The notes under the pieces: generated by a model
The model's database searches: none
What the model saw: only the letters and a program-made list of their open reading frames with translations
Told to the model about the DNA's origin: nothing
DNA from: Bacteroidales bacterium
Lineage (GTDB): Bacteria; Bacteroidota; Bacteroidia; Bacteroidales; P3
DNA: 15,110 nt
Assembly: GCA_900769785.1 (NCBI GenBank)
Contig: CAAGHV010000067.1
Coordinates: 1-15,110 of the forward strand
Direction of reading: 5' to 3'
Part shown: positions 14,229 through 15,110 of the stretch, in pieces
How the letters are laid out: each line of letters begins with the position of its first letter
Numbering within the stretch: the first letter of the stretch is position 1
Made by a program: the position numbers and the translations under genes

Positions 14229-15110
14229 ATGAACGTATCTAAAATATTGATGACTCTATTATTGTCAATGTGTTTGTATTCATGTGGTACATCGACGAGT
14301 CAGTTGCATAAAATTCAGTTCGTGGGTAAGGCTCAAGGAACTTATTATGCTGTTACCTATTATGATAGTTTAGGTAGGGATTTTCAACCACAGATAGATT
14401 CTTTACTCAAGGATTTTGACAAAACTGCATCGTTGTGGCTTGATAGTTCTTTGCTACGACTAATAAATTCCAATCAAACGGATAGTATGAATTCATTAAT
14501 GATTGATATGTTTGAAAAGTCGTTGCATATATCTCAGCTTACAGGTGGTTATTTTGATATTACTGTTGGTAAATTAGTAAAAGCATGGGGATTCAGTTTC
14601 TCCGAACCGTCTATGTTGGACTCATCTATGGTTGATAGTTTGAGGCAATATGTTGGATATAATAAAGTACAAATAGTTGATGGGTTGTTGAAAAAGGAAC
14701 AACAGGAAATAGAGATGGATTTCAATGCTATAGCACAAGGATATTCGTCGGATATGATGGCTGATTTTCTTTCATCAAAAGGTATTGAGCACTATCTGGT
14801 AGATATAGGAGGAGAGGTTATAGCTAAAGGTAACAAACCTAACGGCGATAGTTGGATTGTGGGTATCGAAAAACCAGCAGAGGATAAGTATAGTGAGCAG
14901 AAAGTGGATATAAAGATAAACCTCAAAGACATGTCGGTGGTTACTTCAGGTAATTATCGTAAATATTACGAAAATAATGGTGTAAAATATTCTCATACCA
15001 TCAATCCATTTACTGGCTTTCCGGTGTCACACACGTTGTTGAGTGTGTCGGTTTTGGCACCAAAGGCATGGGAAGCAGATGCAATGGCTACTGCTTTTAT
15101 GGTGATGGGA
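14229..15110 (+). CDS. apbE: FAD:protein FMN transferase ApbE, lipoprotein (3' end outside window)
   Basis: 294 codons are visible and the frame is open at the window end. The start MNVSKILMTLLLSMCLYSCG is a lipoprotein signal with lipobox LYSC (C19), so the protein should be exported and lipid-anchored. ApbE motifs follow in order: GKAQGTYYAVTYY (33-45), GGYFDITVGKLVKAWGF (106-122), DFNAIAQGYSSD (164-175), VDIGGEVIAKG (191-201), VTSGNYRKYY (238-247), SHTINPFTGFP (255-265) and EADAMATAFMVMG (282-294). The last is the metal-binding aspartate region. ApbE attaches FMN to threonine or serine of partners such as Na+-NQR/RNF subunits; partners are not in the window. It starts 6 bases after the thioesterase stop, last visible gene of the operon. 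Confidence 0.95.
   Translation, partial: MNVSKILMTLLLSMCLYSCGTSTSQLHKIQFVGKAQGTYYAVTYYDSLGRDFQPQIDSLLKDFDKTASLWLDSSLLRLINSNQTDSMNSLMIDMFEKSLHISQLTGGYFDITVGKLVKAWGFSFSEPSMLDSSMVDSLRQYVGYNKVQIVDGLLKKEQQEIEMDFNAIAQGYSSDMMADFLSSKGIEHYLVDIGGEVIAKGNKPNGDSWIVGIEKPAEDKYSEQKVDIKINLKDMSVVTSGNYRKYYENNGVKYSHTINPFTGFPVSHTLLSVSVLAPKAWEADAMATAFMVMG

Overview
The window is AT-rich DNA from a member of the Bacteroidota, most likely a Bacteroidales-type bacterium that has a type IX secretion system. The evidence is two promoters of the Bacteroidota type (TAnnTTTG at -7, one with TTG 19 bp upstream), a subtilisin-like protease ending in a type A C-terminal sorting domain, an ATP synthase subunit a with the long N-terminal extension typical of this phylum, and two proteins that look like Bacteroidota-only families (DUF6427-like and DUF6913-like). 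Every convincing gene lies on the + strand. Genus cannot be assigned from the sequence alone.

Layout. Positions 1-3245 look like an accessory region: the 3' part of a GIY-YIG/DUF4357 protein, an AAA ATPase with a DUF4143 C-terminus, and a decayed DUF1016 (PD-(D/E)XK) nuclease gene with two in-frame stops and a lost catalytic end. A diverged ~54-bp repeat brackets the ATPase gene, and a cluster of GGGCGAAT-type palindromes lies between it and the dead nuclease. Positions 3246-5825 hold a well-delimited unit: Bacteroidota promoter, atpB, pgk, strong intrinsic terminator. atpB is not followed by atpE/atpF here, so subunit a appears detached from the rest of the ATP synthase cluster and paired with a glycolytic ATP-forming kinase.

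Positions 5826-7940 carry a small membrane-anchored coiled-coil protein resembling the tail of SPFH/prohibitin proteins, a terminator-like hairpin, then a GNAT acetyltransferase closely coupled to mltG (murein endolytic transglycosylase). Positions 7941-8616 are a ~675-base gene-free stretch packed with inverted repeats: a long imperfect hairpin, an AGGATATATATCCT palindrome, two adjacent 22-bp repeats with a perfect CCCGGG-centred palindrome, and an ~85-base segment that could fold in two mutually exclusive ways.

Positions 8582-15110 form one apparent transcription unit from a second Bacteroidota promoter: secreted T9SS subtilase, polytopic membrane protein, rnhB (RNase HII), DUF6913-like protein, dapA (lysine/DAP synthesis), hotdog thioesterase and apbE (flavin transferase lipoprotein, cut by the window end). 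Gaps are 2-30 bases. The genes share no single pathway; the unit mixes envelope/secretion, DNA maintenance, cell-wall precursor and cofactor functions. I see no clearly novel multi-gene system. The observations most worth a second look are the structured intergenic region at 8019-8459, the orphan atpB-pgk pair, and the repeat bracketing the ATPase.
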